NCBI GenBank assembly: GCA_023229525.1
Contig: JALNZC010000066.1
Span: forward strand, 1-14,619
Direction: 5' to 3'
Length of the DNA: 14,619 nt
Source: Bacteroidales bacterium
Lineage (GTDB): Bacteria; Bacteroidota; Bacteroidia; Bacteroidales; FEN-979
Part shown: piece after piece, positions 5,692 to 14,224 of the stretch
Layout of the letters: the number at the start of each line of letters is the position of its first letter
How positions within the stretch are numbered: position 1 is the stretch's first letter
Made by a program: the position numbers and the translations under genes
Notes under the pieces: generated by a model
The model's database searches: none
Told to the model about the DNA's origin: nothing
What the model saw: the letters and a program-made list of their open reading frames with translations, nothing else

Positions 5692-8600
5692 ATGATAGAA
5701 AGTATTATTCATTTTTCGATCAAGAATAAATTAATCGTCGGACTGTTTGTTCTTGCGCTTGTCGGCTGGGGTATTTATTCTCTCACAAAATTGCCCATTG
5801 ATGCTGTTCCTGATATTACAAATAATCAGGTTCAGATAATTTCAGTCGCACCCACTCTTGCAGCCAATGAAGTAGAACAATATATTACTGCCCCCATTGA
5901 AATTTCCGTAGCCAACATACCTGACAAAATCGAACTTCGCTCAATTTCACGTTTGGGCTTGTCGGTTGTCACTGTTGTTTTTAAGGATAATGTGGATATG
6001 TATTGGGCAAGGCAGCAGATTTCCGAACGGCTTAAAGAGGCAGAAGCAGTAATTCCACAAGGCGTTACTACGCCGGAATTAGCGCCGATTTCGACGGGTT
6101 TGAGCGAAATTTACCAATATGTGCTGCATGTCAAACCCGGGTATGAAAAAAAATATGATCCAATGGAATTGCGCACCATTCAGGACTGGATTGTAAGACG
6201 AGAGATGCTTGGTACTCCGGGTGTTGCCGACGTAAATAGTTATGGAGGCTTTCTTCAGCAATATGAAGTTTCCGTGTGTCCCGAGCAATTAAAATCAATG
6301 GAAATAACCCTTATAGATATTTTTAATGCCCTTGAAAAAAACAATCAAAACACGGGGAGTGCATATATTGATAAAAAACCGCAGGCATATTTTATCAGGG
6401 GAATTGGACTTGTTACTTCTATTGATGATATTGAAAACATAGTTGTTAAAAGTACAAAGGAAGGTTTGCCTGTGCTGATCAGGGATGTCGCAAAAGTTCA
6501 ATTCGGCCACGCTCCGCGTTACGGGGCTTTCATAGTTGATACCACTGGAGAGGCGGTTGGCGGTGTGGTAATGATGCTGAAAGGCAAGAATGCGTCCGAG
6601 GTCATTGATGGGGTCAAACAAAAAATAAAGCTTATTCAGAAATCATTACCCGAAGGCGTTGAACTTAATGCCTTTTATGACCGTACAGAATTGGTTGATC
6701 GTGCTGTGGGTACAGTTTCTAAAAATCTTATTGAAGGAGGCTTGATCGTAATATTTATTCTCATCCTTCTTCTAGGTGATCTAAGGGCAGGGCTTATTGT
6801 AGCATCTGTCATTCCTCTTGCCATGCTTTTTGCAATTTCACTTATGAACTTATTTGGCGTTTCAGGCAATCTGATGAGTTTGGGTGCAATTGACTTTGGT
6901 TTGATAGTGGACGGTGCAGTGATCATTGTCGAAAGCGTGGTGCACCGCATCACGCAAAGTAAAACGCATCATGCCGGTATTAAGATATTGTTACGTGAGC
7001 AAATGGACATTGAAGTATTAGGCTCTGCTAAAAAGATGGCGAACTCGGCAACTTTCGGTCAGATTATTATTTTGATTGTTTATATTCCCATTCTTGCTTT
7101 AGTAGGCATCGAAGGTAAAATGTTCCGTCCAATGGCACAGACGGTCGCTTTTGCCATTCTCGGTGCACTCATTCTTTCTATCACTTATGTCCCGATGATG
7201 TCAACCTTGTTCCTCAGCAGGGAAACAGAGCATAAGCGTAATAATTCTGATAAGTTTATGGATTTTTTAAGAAGGTTGTACAGACCTGTCATTGAATTTG
7301 CTTTAAAGAGAAAGGCATTTATCGTTATAAGTTCAGTGCTTATTTTTGCTTTTAGTTTGTTTGTGTTCACAAGGATAGGAGGCGAATTTATTCCCACACT
7401 TGAAGAAGGTGATCTGGCTGCAGGGGTAATGACATTGCAGGGCGGTTCTTTATCAAATACCATTGAAACAGTCGAAAAAGCAAATAAAATCCTTATGTCC
7501 AAATTTCCTGAATTAAAACATGTGGTCTGCAAAATCGGGACAGGTGAAATTCCTACCGATCCCACGCCAATGGAAACCGGCGATTACATCATGGTTATGA
7601 AAGATAAAAGCGAGTGGACAAGTGCTTCATCCCGTGAAGAAATGATGGAAAAAATGCAGCAGGAATTATCTGTATTAAAAGGGGTGGTGTTTACTCTTCA
7701 GCAACCAATACAGATGCGGTTCAATGAGTTGATGACCGGATCCAAGCAGGATGTTGCAATTAAGATTTTTGGTGATAATCTCGATCTACTTACTTCAAAA
7801 GGGGAAGAGGTCAAAAAAATGATCAGTAATGTTCCGGGAGTCGAAGAGATCAATGTTGAGAAAGTTACCGGCTCAGGTCAGGTTCAGATCAAATACGACA
7901 GGAAAAAGATTGCCCAATACGGGTTGAACATTGAAGACATAAACCTGTTGCTCAAAACTGCATTTGCTGGCAGCGCTGCGGGTGTCGTTTATGATGAAGA
8001 AAAACGCTTCGACCTGGTGGTCCGTTTTAATCAAGATTTCAGGAATGATATTGAATTTATTAAAAGCTTATATGTTCCTCTGCCTGATGGCCACCAGATT
8101 ACCCTTGACAAGCTTGCGCATGTTGAACTTAAGTCGGGCACGGCTCAGGTATCACGTGAGAACACAAAACGCCGTATAACTGTCCAGTTCAACGTTCGTA
8201 ACCGGGATGTTGAATCAATTATTGAGGAAATCCGGAATAAATTAGATAGTAAGCTCAAACTTCCACCTGGTTACTTTATCACTTACGGTGGTCAGTTTGA
8301 AAACCTTGTTGCCGCGAAAGAGCGTTTATCTATTGCTGTGCCGGTTGTCCTACTGCTCATTTTCCTTTTGCTCTTTTTCGCTTTTCGCTCAGTTGGTCAG
8401 GCATTATTGATATTTACAGCCATTCCCTTTTCCATCATTGGAGGAATATTTTCTCTTTACATAAGAGGAATGAATTTTAATATTTCCGCTGGTATAGGGT
8501 TTATTGCTCTGTTCGGAGTGGCAGTCTTGTTTGGTATTCTTCTCGTCAATTATTTTAATCAACTTCGAGACGAAGGAATAACCGATATAAATGAAAGAGT

Positions 8601-10053
8601 ACGAAAAGGAACAAACAGTATTTTGCGCCCGTTAATTGCAGCAGCTTTATTAGCTATTTTAGGATTTTTACCGATGGCAATTTCAACAAGTGCCGGGGCC
8701 GAAGTACAAAAACCCCTTGCAACTGTTGTCATCGGCGGTTTAATTTCCGCAACGCTTCTTACTCTGATTGTGCTGCCTGTATTGTATTCCCTGTTCTTTG
8801 GTAGAAGAAAAAAGTATAGTGCACCGGTTGTAAAAACAATGATAGTGGTTCTTTTCATTTGCGGACTTGGTTTTTCAAATAATACACAAGCGCAAACCAA
8901 AGCTCAAGCATCTTATACACTCGATCAGGCCATACAGCAGGCGCTTACTAATAATGGGTATATTAAATCATCTGTACTTCAGGTTGAATATCAGAAAAAA
9001 CTCAAAACGGCAAGCTGGGAGTATGAAAAAACAACGCTGGATTATTTTTACGGGCAAACCAATTCTTTTGCACAGGATAATAATTTCACGATTTCACAGT
9101 CCTTTCCCTCCGTTTTTCAGAATATCGGTCGCTCTAAATTAGCTGGCGCTTATATAAGGAATGCTGAATATGGTTTATCTCTTTCTAAAACCGAAATTAT
9201 CAGCAATGTAAAATCCGTTTACTTTCAGCTTGCTTACAGTTATTCGAGGCTTAAATGGCTTATTTATCAGGATTCGATTTACGCTAATTTTCTTAAAGCC
9301 GCTGAACTTAAAACCTTAAAAGGTGAAAGTGCCTTGCTCGAAAAGGTAACAGCACAAACACGTTCAATGGAAATTAAAACTTTCATCAATCAGGCAAGGT
9401 CTGATATCTTGATTTACCGGCAAAAATTGCAGGTACTCCTTAACTCAAAAGAACCGGTCAGCATTTCCGATACCATTCTTTATAAGATCGATTTTGCTTT
9501 TATTACTGACAGTTCAGCCATTTCCAACAATCCTTCACTCGCTATGCTGAAGCAGCAGATCGAGATAAGTAAAAGGGAAACCCAAATTGAGAAGTTGCAA
9601 TTAATGCCCGATATATCCATTGGTTATTTCAACCAGTCGAATAAAGAGCTCAGTAATGGGTACCGCTTTACAGGCGTACAGGCTGGTATTTCAATTCCGT
9701 TAATATTCGGTTCACAGGCTGCAAAGATTCACGCTTTAAAAATCAACGAGCAAATTGCCCTAACCAATTTTGAATATTACACCACCGCTGTTAAAGGCGA
9801 ACTGCAAACGCTTTTACAGGAATACCTGAAGCTAAAATCAAGTCTGGATTACTACGAAAGCACTGCTATTCCGCAATCGGACATGATTATTGTTCAATCA
9901 GGCAAAAGCTATATGTCAGGTGATATTGGTTATGTCGAATACGTTATAAACCTCGATAAAGCGCTTGATATAAAATCAAATTATTTCATGACATTGATTG
10001 AATATGACCAATCAATAATCTCCATCGACAAGATTTTAGGAAAAACAAATTAA
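5692..10053 (+). CDS. czcA: CzcA-type heavy-metal RND pump fused to a CzcC/TolC-like outer-membrane domain
   Basis: A 1453-residue protein. Residues 1 to about 1035 are a complete HME-RND permease: TM1 near 12-31, two periplasmic porter regions, and two blocks of helices ending at TM12 near 1020-1036. TM4 reads GAIDFGLIVDGAVIIVE, with D401, D407 and E414 matching the D402/D408/E415 set required in CzcA of Cupriavidus. This favours Zn/Co/Cd export over Cu/Ag. Residues about 1072-1453 are a TolC/OEP domain that begins YTLDQAIQQAL. Between them lie a basic patch (RRKK, 1038-1041) and a hydrophobic segment ending NNTQAQ that looks like a signal peptide. Ordinary CzcA is ~1050 residues with CzcC encoded separately. 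Such long forms occur in Bacteroidota databases. The next gene is its adaptor, 23 bases downstream. A separate TolC start at M1050 (8839) cannot be excluded. Confidence 0.95.
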   Translation: MIESIIHFSIKNKLIVGLFVLALVGWGIYSLTKLPIDAVPDITNNQVQIISVAPTLAANEVEQYITAPIEISVANIPDKIELRSISRLGLSVVTVVFKDNVDMYWARQQISERLKEAEAVIPQGVTTPELAPISTGLSEIYQYVLHVKPGYEKKYDPMELRTIQDWIVRREMLGTPGVADVNSYGGFLQQYEVSVCPEQLKSMEITLIDIFNALEKNNQNTGSAYIDKKPQAYFIRGIGLVTSIDDIENIVVKSTKEGLPVLIRDVAKVQFGHAPRYGAFIVDTTGEAVGGVVMMLKGKNASEVIDGVKQKIKLIQKSLPEGVELNAFYDRTELVDRAVGTVSKNLIEGGLIVIFILILLLGDLRAGLIVASVIPLAMLFAISLMNLFGVSGNLMSLGAIDFGLIVDGAVIIVESVVHRITQSKTHHAGIKILLREQMDIEVLGSAKKMANSATFGQIIILIVYIPILALVGIEGKMFRPMAQTVAFAILGALILSITYVPMMSTLFLSRETEHKRNNSDKFMDFLRRLYRPVIEFALKRKAFIVISSVLIFAFSLFVFTRIGGEFIPTLEEGDLAAGVMTLQGGSLSNTIETVEKANKILMSKFPELKHVVCKIGTGEIPTDPTPMETGDYIMVMKDKSEWTSASSREEMMEKMQQELSVLKGVVFTLQQPIQMRFNELMTGSKQDVAIKIFGDNLDLLTSKGEEVKKMISNVPGVEEINVEKVTGSGQVQIKYDRKKIAQYGLNIEDINLLLKTAFAGSAAGVVYDEEKRFDLVVRFNQDFRNDIEFIKSLYVPLPDGHQITLDKLAHVELKSGTAQVSRENTKRRITVQFNVRNRDVESIIEEIRNKLDSKLKLPPGYFITYGGQFENLVAAKERLSIAVPVVLLLIFLLLFFAFRSVGQALLIFTAIPFSIIGGIFSLYIRGMNFNISAGIGFIALFGVAVLFGILLVNYFNQLRDEGITDINERVRKGTNSILRPLIAAALLAILGFLPMAISTSAGAEVQKPLATVVIGGLISATLLTLIVLPVLYSLFFGRRKKYSAPVVKTMIVVLFICGLGFSNNTQAQTKAQASYTLDQAIQQALTNNGYIKSSVLQVEYQKKLKTASWEYEKTTLDYFYGQTNSFAQDNNFTISQSFPSVFQNIGRSKLAGAYIRNAEYGLSLSKTEIISNVKSVYFQLAYSYSRLKWLIYQDSIYANFLKAAELKTLKGESALLEKVTAQTRSMEIKTFINQARSDILIYRQKLQVLLNSKEPVSISDTILYKIDFAFITDSSAISNNPSLAMLKQQIEISKRETQIEKLQLMPDISIGYFNQSNKELSNGYRFTGVQAGISIPLIFGSQAAKIHALKINEQIALTNFEYYTTAVKGELQTLLQEYLKLKSSLDYYESTAIPQSDMIIVQSGKSYMSGDIGYVEYVINLDKALDIKSNYFMTLIEYDQSIISIDKILGKTN
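8803..8892 (+). other. Internal signal-peptide-like segment at the pump/TolC junction
   Basis: Residues 1038-1067 of the fusion: the basic patch RRKK, then a hydrophobic core (MIVVLFICGLGF, 1050-1061), then a polar end (SNNTQA) with small or polar residues at the -3 and -1 positions. The n-, h- and c-region order is that of a Sec signal peptide. The permease C-terminus is cytoplasmic, so this segment would pass the TolC part into the periplasm. Cleavage after A1067 or nearby is inferred. M1050 (ATG at 8839) is a possible independent start, but it would lose the basic region. Confidence 0.6.
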
Positions 10054-10076
10054 TTATTCAAAATTGAATTATAAAT

Positions 10077-11273
10077 ATGTCAAATAATAATAAGATGAAA
10101 ACAAAAAAAATTTTAATGATCCTTGTCTCAGCCTTGTTTGTGATAAGCTGTAATAGTAAGAGTGGATCTGAAAAACAAACCGGCGATCACGAAGTACTTC
10201 CTCCCAATACAGTTGAAATGAATGATGCCCAGTATCAATCAGCGGGAATAGAACTAGGTGCAATTGAGCAAAAAGTTTTAAGTTCCGAATTAAGAGTAAA
10301 CGGGATTGTAAATGTAACACCTCAAAACCTGGTGTCAATCTCTGCCATCATGGGAGGCTACATAAAAAGTATCGGGCTGGTCCAAGGAAGCCCTGTCTCA
10401 AAGGATCAGGTAATTGCTGTTATCGAAAATCAGGAATTTATCGAATTGCAGCAAAAATATCTTGAGGGTAAAAGCAAACTTGAATACGCCGAAACCGAAT
10501 ACAAGAGGCAGAAAGATTTGAATAAGGAAAATGTAAATTCTGCCAAAACATATCAGCTGGCTATGTCTGAGTTTAAAGGTCTTCAATCAACTGTTTTTGC
10601 ATTGGAGCAGAAATTAAAACTAATCGGTATTGATGCGAAGAAACTTGAAGTGGAAAATATATCCGGCTCAGTAACTGTTTTGTCTCCTATCAGTGGTTAC
10701 GTAAAAACTGTAAGTGTTAATATCGGCAAATATGTCAATCCCACCGACGTAATTGTTGAAATTATAAACAATCAAAACTTAACACTGGAGTTAACGGTAT
10801 TTGAAAAAGATATTGATCAGGTAACAATAGGTCAAAAAATCAGTTTTATACTGCCTGATAAACCTGAAAACAAACAGAGTGCGGTTATTTATCAGGTAGG
10901 TAAATCCCTTAATGATGATAAAACAATTAAAGTATATGCAACGGTTGACAATCAGAATAAAAGCTTGTTGCCGGGTATGTATATAAATGCAATAATCAAC
11001 ACTCAAAATGATTATACCACGGCCTTACCGGAAGAAGCAATACTTTCATTTGAGGATAAAAATTATATTTTTATCTTTTCGGATAAAAAGAAAGAAGGAG
11101 ATAAAGTTGTTTCATTGTTCAAAATAATAGAGGTTAAAAAAGGTGTTACAAACGAAGGTTTTACAGAAGTAATCTTACCCAAAGATTTTGACTTGAAACA
11201 AAGTCGGATTGTTATCAAGGGGGCTTATAATTTACTTTCAGCATTGAAAAACGCAGGGGATATGGCCTGTTGA
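10077..11273 (+). CDS. czcB: CzcB-like periplasmic adaptor lipoprotein of the metal RND pump
   Basis: A 398-residue HlyD/MFP-family adaptor that would link the CzcA domain to the TolC-like channel. The N-terminus is a lipoprotein signal ending FVISC, with Cys25 as the lipidation site. A second ATG at 10095 (MKTKK) would also give a normal signal, so the true start is uncertain by six codons. Lipoyl half-motifs near residues 95-118 and 200-220 flank a full helical hairpin (about 120-185, rich in K, E and Q). Barrel and membrane-proximal domains follow, the latter with LPEEAIL. There is no His-rich metal-binding N-terminus. The protein ends KNAGDMAC, a tail shared with the truncated remnant at 4814-5026. 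It starts 23 bases after the fusion stop, and 90 bases separate it from the ATPase gene. Confidence 0.93.
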   Translation: MSNNNKMKTKKILMILVSALFVISCNSKSGSEKQTGDHEVLPPNTVEMNDAQYQSAGIELGAIEQKVLSSELRVNGIVNVTPQNLVSISAIMGGYIKSIGLVQGSPVSKDQVIAVIENQEFIELQQKYLEGKSKLEYAETEYKRQKDLNKENVNSAKTYQLAMSEFKGLQSTVFALEQKLKLIGIDAKKLEVENISGSVTVLSPISGYVKTVSVNIGKYVNPTDVIVEIINNQNLTLELTVFEKDIDQVTIGQKISFILPDKPENKQSAVIYQVGKSLNDDKTIKVYATVDNQNKSLLPGMYINAIINTQNDYTTALPEEAILSFEDKNYIFIFSDKKKEGDKVVSLFKIIEVKKGVTNEGFTEVILPKDFDLKQSRIVIKGAYNLLSALKNAGDMAC

Positions 11274-11363
11274 TGAGCCCCGGTAATCTTTTCTTTAACA
11301 TTCATTCATGATGATGTTCATTTATCTTCAGAATGATGAATCAATGACAAATTCCGTCTGACA

Positions 11364-13457
11364 ATGAAAAAGTATAAGTTGAAAAACCTGGATTGTGCAT
11401 CATGTGCCTCAAAGATTGAAGACGGCCTGACAAAACTTGATGAAGTAAAATTTGTAAATGTAAATTTTGTGAATTCAACTATGACTATCGACACGGATAA
11501 CCTCGAAAAGGTGAAAACCAAAATAAGAGAGATAGAGCCGGAAGTTGAATTAGAAGCCAATGGTAAAGAGAAAACCTTGATTTCATCAGGTGAACTTGCT
11601 GAAAACAGATGGACTATCATAAAAGCTGCCTCAGGTCTTATTCTCATAGTTTTAGGAATGGTTTTTGAAGATTATCTCCACAATACTCCTTTTCATTTTC
11701 TGGAATATCTGGTTTTTGGAACAGCCTATCTGATTACTGGCTGGAAGGTACTAGCATCGGCTGGGAAAAATATTGTCAGGGGGCAGGTTTTTAATGAAAA
11801 TTTTTTAATGGCGGTTGCAACTTTAGGTGCCTTTGCCATAGATCAGATGCCGGAAGCAGGTGCTGTTATGCTCTTTTACGTTGTGGGAGAATTGTTTCAG
11901 GACATTGCCCTGAATCGATCTCGTAAATCCATCAAATCACTGCTTGAAATAAAACAAGACTATGCTAATTTATCGGTAAATGGAGAGATCACCAGGGTTG
12001 CACCTGAATTTGTTAATGTTGGCGATACGATCATTGTTAAAGCCGGAGAAAAAATTCCTCTTGATGGGGTAATAATTGAAGGTTTATCTTTTGTTGATAC
12101 GTCTGCCTTGACTGGCGAAAGTGTGCCAAGAAAGGTGAACGAAAAAGATACGGTTTTATCCGGGATGATTAATCAAACAGGTGTACTTACTATTAGGGTC
12201 ACTAAATTATTCAGTGAATCGTCTGTTTCAAAAATTCTGGAATTGGTCGAAAACGCATCATCTAAAAAAGCTGAAACCGAGAAGTTCATCACCACATTTG
12301 CAAAATATTATACACCGGTGGTGGTTATCGGCGCTTTGTTGCTGGCCATTTTGCCTCCCCTTTTGTTTAGCGGGCAAACCTTCAGTGATTGGATACACCG
12401 GGCATTGGTAGTGTTGGTTATTTCATGTCCCTGCGCATTGGTCATTAGTATTCCATTGGGTTATTTTGGTGGAATCGGAGCAGCCTCAAGAAGAGGTATT
12501 CTCGTGAAAGGCTCGAACTTCATGGATGCCTTAACACAGGTAAAAATCGTGGTATTTGATAAAACAGGTACCCTCACAAAGGGAGAGTTTAAGGTGTCGG
12601 AAATTGTTACTTCCAACGGTTTTTCAAAAGAAGATATTCTGGAATTTGCAGCCTATGCGGAATCCAGCTCTAATCATCCGGTAGCAAAATCAATCTCTGA
12701 GGTGTATCATCAAAAAATAGATAATACAAGAATAAAACAAGTAGATGAAATTTCAGGGTATGGGATCAGAGCTGTTATAGATGATAAAGTTGTGCTTGCC
12801 GGTAATGATAAACTATTGCATAAAGAAAACATTAAACATCCGGTTTGTGAGGTTGAAGGAACTGTTGTACATATCTCCATTAATTCAAATTATGTAGGAT
12901 ATATAGTTATTTCGGATGCCCTGAAAGATGATGCCATTGAAGCAATTGAAAAATTAAAAGCAAAAAACATTCAAACGGTAATGTTGACAGGCGATAACAA
13001 ATTTGTCGCAGCCGCTTTTGCTAAAAAATTAAAGATAGACAAATTCTTTTCTCAACTGCTACCCGAAGATAAGGTCAAACATATCGAGAACTTAATCTCC
13101 GAAAACAGAGGGAGCAAAATAGCCTTCGTGGGCGATGGGATAAACGACGCCCCGGTGCTTACCCATGCAGATGTTGGAATTGCAATGGGAGCGCTTGGTT
13201 CCGATGCTGCCATCGAAACCGCAGATGTGGTATTAATGACCGATGCTCCTTCAAAGGTTGTTGAGGCCATAAATTTGGCAAAGTGGACACGGACCATTGT
13301 ATGGCAAAATATCCTATTTGCAATGACGGTCAAACTATTGTTCATCGTTTTGGGTGTCATCGGAATTGCTACCATGTGGGAAGCGGTTTTTGGTGATATG
13401 GGTGTTGCTTTAATAGCCGTTTTAAATGCTATGAGAATTTTAAAGGATAACAACTAA
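11364..13457 (+). CDS. cadA: P1B-2 type Zn/Cd/Pb-exporting ATPase (CadA/ZntA-like)
   Basis: A 697-residue inner-membrane ATPase expected to pump Zn(II), Cd(II) or Pb(II) from cytoplasm to periplasm. It begins with one HMA domain carrying CASC (Cys11, Cys14). The actuator TGES is near 250, the membrane CPC is at 355-357 followed by ALVISIPLGYFGG, and the phosphorylated Asp399 sits in DKTGTLT. The nucleotide-domain HP is at 438-439, with TGDN near 540 and GDGIND at 590-595. The last helix contains Asp678 in GDMGVALIAVLNAMR, the position of the ZntA metal-site Asp. Copper-type ATPases instead have ALGLATP after CPC and N/Y/MS motifs in the last helices, which are absent here. At ~700 residues it is slightly shorter than E. 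coli ZntA. It is the last gene of the metal operon and ends in the convergent gap. Confidence 0.95.
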   Translation: MKKYKLKNLDCASCASKIEDGLTKLDEVKFVNVNFVNSTMTIDTDNLEKVKTKIREIEPEVELEANGKEKTLISSGELAENRWTIIKAASGLILIVLGMVFEDYLHNTPFHFLEYLVFGTAYLITGWKVLASAGKNIVRGQVFNENFLMAVATLGAFAIDQMPEAGAVMLFYVVGELFQDIALNRSRKSIKSLLEIKQDYANLSVNGEITRVAPEFVNVGDTIIVKAGEKIPLDGVIIEGLSFVDTSALTGESVPRKVNEKDTVLSGMINQTGVLTIRVTKLFSESSVSKILELVENASSKKAETEKFITTFAKYYTPVVVIGALLLAILPPLLFSGQTFSDWIHRALVVLVISCPCALVISIPLGYFGGIGAASRRGILVKGSNFMDALTQVKIVVFDKTGTLTKGEFKVSEIVTSNGFSKEDILEFAAYAESSSNHPVAKSISEVYHQKIDNTRIKQVDEISGYGIRAVIDDKVVLAGNDKLLHKENIKHPVCEVEGTVVHISINSNYVGYIVISDALKDDAIEAIEKLKAKNIQTVMLTGDNKFVAAAFAKKLKIDKFFSQLLPEDKVKHIENLISENRGSKIAFVGDGINDAPVLTHADVGIAMGALGSDAAIETADVVLMTDAPSKVVEAINLAKWTRTIVWQNILFAMTVKLLFIVLGVIGIATMWEAVFGDMGVALIAVLNAMRILKDNN

Positions 13458-13506
13458 CCCCTGATCCCAAATGCCCCTAAATCAGTCAGCATTTTTCTGC
13501 CGGAAT

Positions 13507-13533
13507 AAAAAAAACCCGGAGTAATTCCGGGTT
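13507..13533 (-). terminator. Intrinsic terminator for the leftward OMP/DUF4136 pair
   Basis: On the minus strand AACCCGGA pairs with TCCGGGTT around a 5-base loop (plus-strand arms 13513-13520 and 13526-13533), and a run of eight T follows (plus-strand A run 13507-13514). It lies 24 bases after the stop of the outer-membrane protein gene. Read rightward the hairpin has no U-run, so it is at best a weak stop for the ATPase operon. The rest of the 13458-13556 gap holds nothing I can name. Confidence 0.85.
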
Positions 13534-13556
13534 CTGTAAATGGATGATATATACAT

Positions 13557-14204
13557 TTATCTTACGATCAGACAAATTCCAACTTTAAGGTTCAACATGG
13601 AAAGGTTTTTTGATCTCATATCGTTGTACAATTCTATTTTGTTGGTTGTCCATTTATAATTGAATGCCACCAAAGCTCCCCAACTGGAGAAGTTTCCAAA
13701 TTTGATCAATGCACCAACTTCAGGGGTCAGGGAAAAATCCCAGCGGGTTTTGTAGTCATCAATTTCCTGAACCATCAGGTGATGTTCCATATAATCGCCT
13801 CCGATACCAAGGCCAATATAAGGGGAAACGAGTTTATCGGGGACAAAATGATAGGCCACAACACCCTGAAACGGGACCATCCAGGTAAAGCGGTAATTGT
13901 TGGCTGTTATGGCTGAACCGTCGGTCCCGTAAAAAGTTTGATAACCATAATTCTGGCCAATCCGCTGCCAACTCAGGTTAAAACCAACGGTCAATCCCTT
14001 GTCGAGGAAATAACGGCCACCGAGGTCAAATCCGGCCGGACTGGCATTGCTTACCCATTTATTAAAATCGCCCAAGGTGAAAGTCGTGTTCCATGAAAAG
14101 GTATAATAGCTGCTTGGTTTGAAACCTATTGTTGGTTTGTCCTGTGCTTGAGTCAATCCTGTCGTCAGAACCAAAACAACAAAAATCCATATATTTTTTT
14201 TCAT
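13557..14204 (-). CDS. Outer-membrane beta-barrel protein (small porin-like/OmpW-like fold)
   Basis: A 215-residue exported protein. Residues 1-20 are a Sec signal peptide with probable cleavage after TQA, giving an N-terminal Gln. The mature part alternates polar and hydrophobic residues in about eight strands rich in Tyr, Phe, Trp and Gly (for example GRYFLDKGLTVGFNLSW and SPYIGLGIGGDYM), the usual pattern of 8-stranded outer-membrane barrels. The exact family and the ligand are not recognisable. It starts 20 bases after the DUF4136 gene stop on the same strand, so the two are probably co-transcribed, and a terminator follows its own stop. There is no obvious link to the metal operon other than adjacency. 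Confidence 0.85.
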   Translation of the reverse strand: MKKNIWIFVVLVLTTGLTQAQDKPTIGFKPSSYYTFSWNTTFTLGDFNKWVSNASPAGFDLGGRYFLDKGLTVGFNLSWQRIGQNYGYQTFYGTDGSAITANNYRFTWMVPFQGVVAYHFVPDKLVSPYIGLGIGGDYMEHHLMVQEIDDYKTRWDFSLTPEVGALIKFGNFSSWGALVAFNYKWTTNKIELYNDMRSKNLSMLNLKVGICLIVR

Positions 14205-14224
14205 AAAGTTGTTCTTAAAGGTTA

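Noticed and set aside
5692..10053. CusA (copper/silver) identity for the large pump
   Set aside because: TM4 carries the DFGxxVDG-type motif with D401, D407 and E414, characteristic of CzcA-like divalent metal pumps, and the neighbouring ATPase is also of Zn/Cd type.
13501..13533. The hairpin at 13513-13533 as the main terminator of the rightward metal operon
   Set aside because: The run of T follows the hairpin only on the minus strand, so it serves the leftward genes; rightward termination would be weak.
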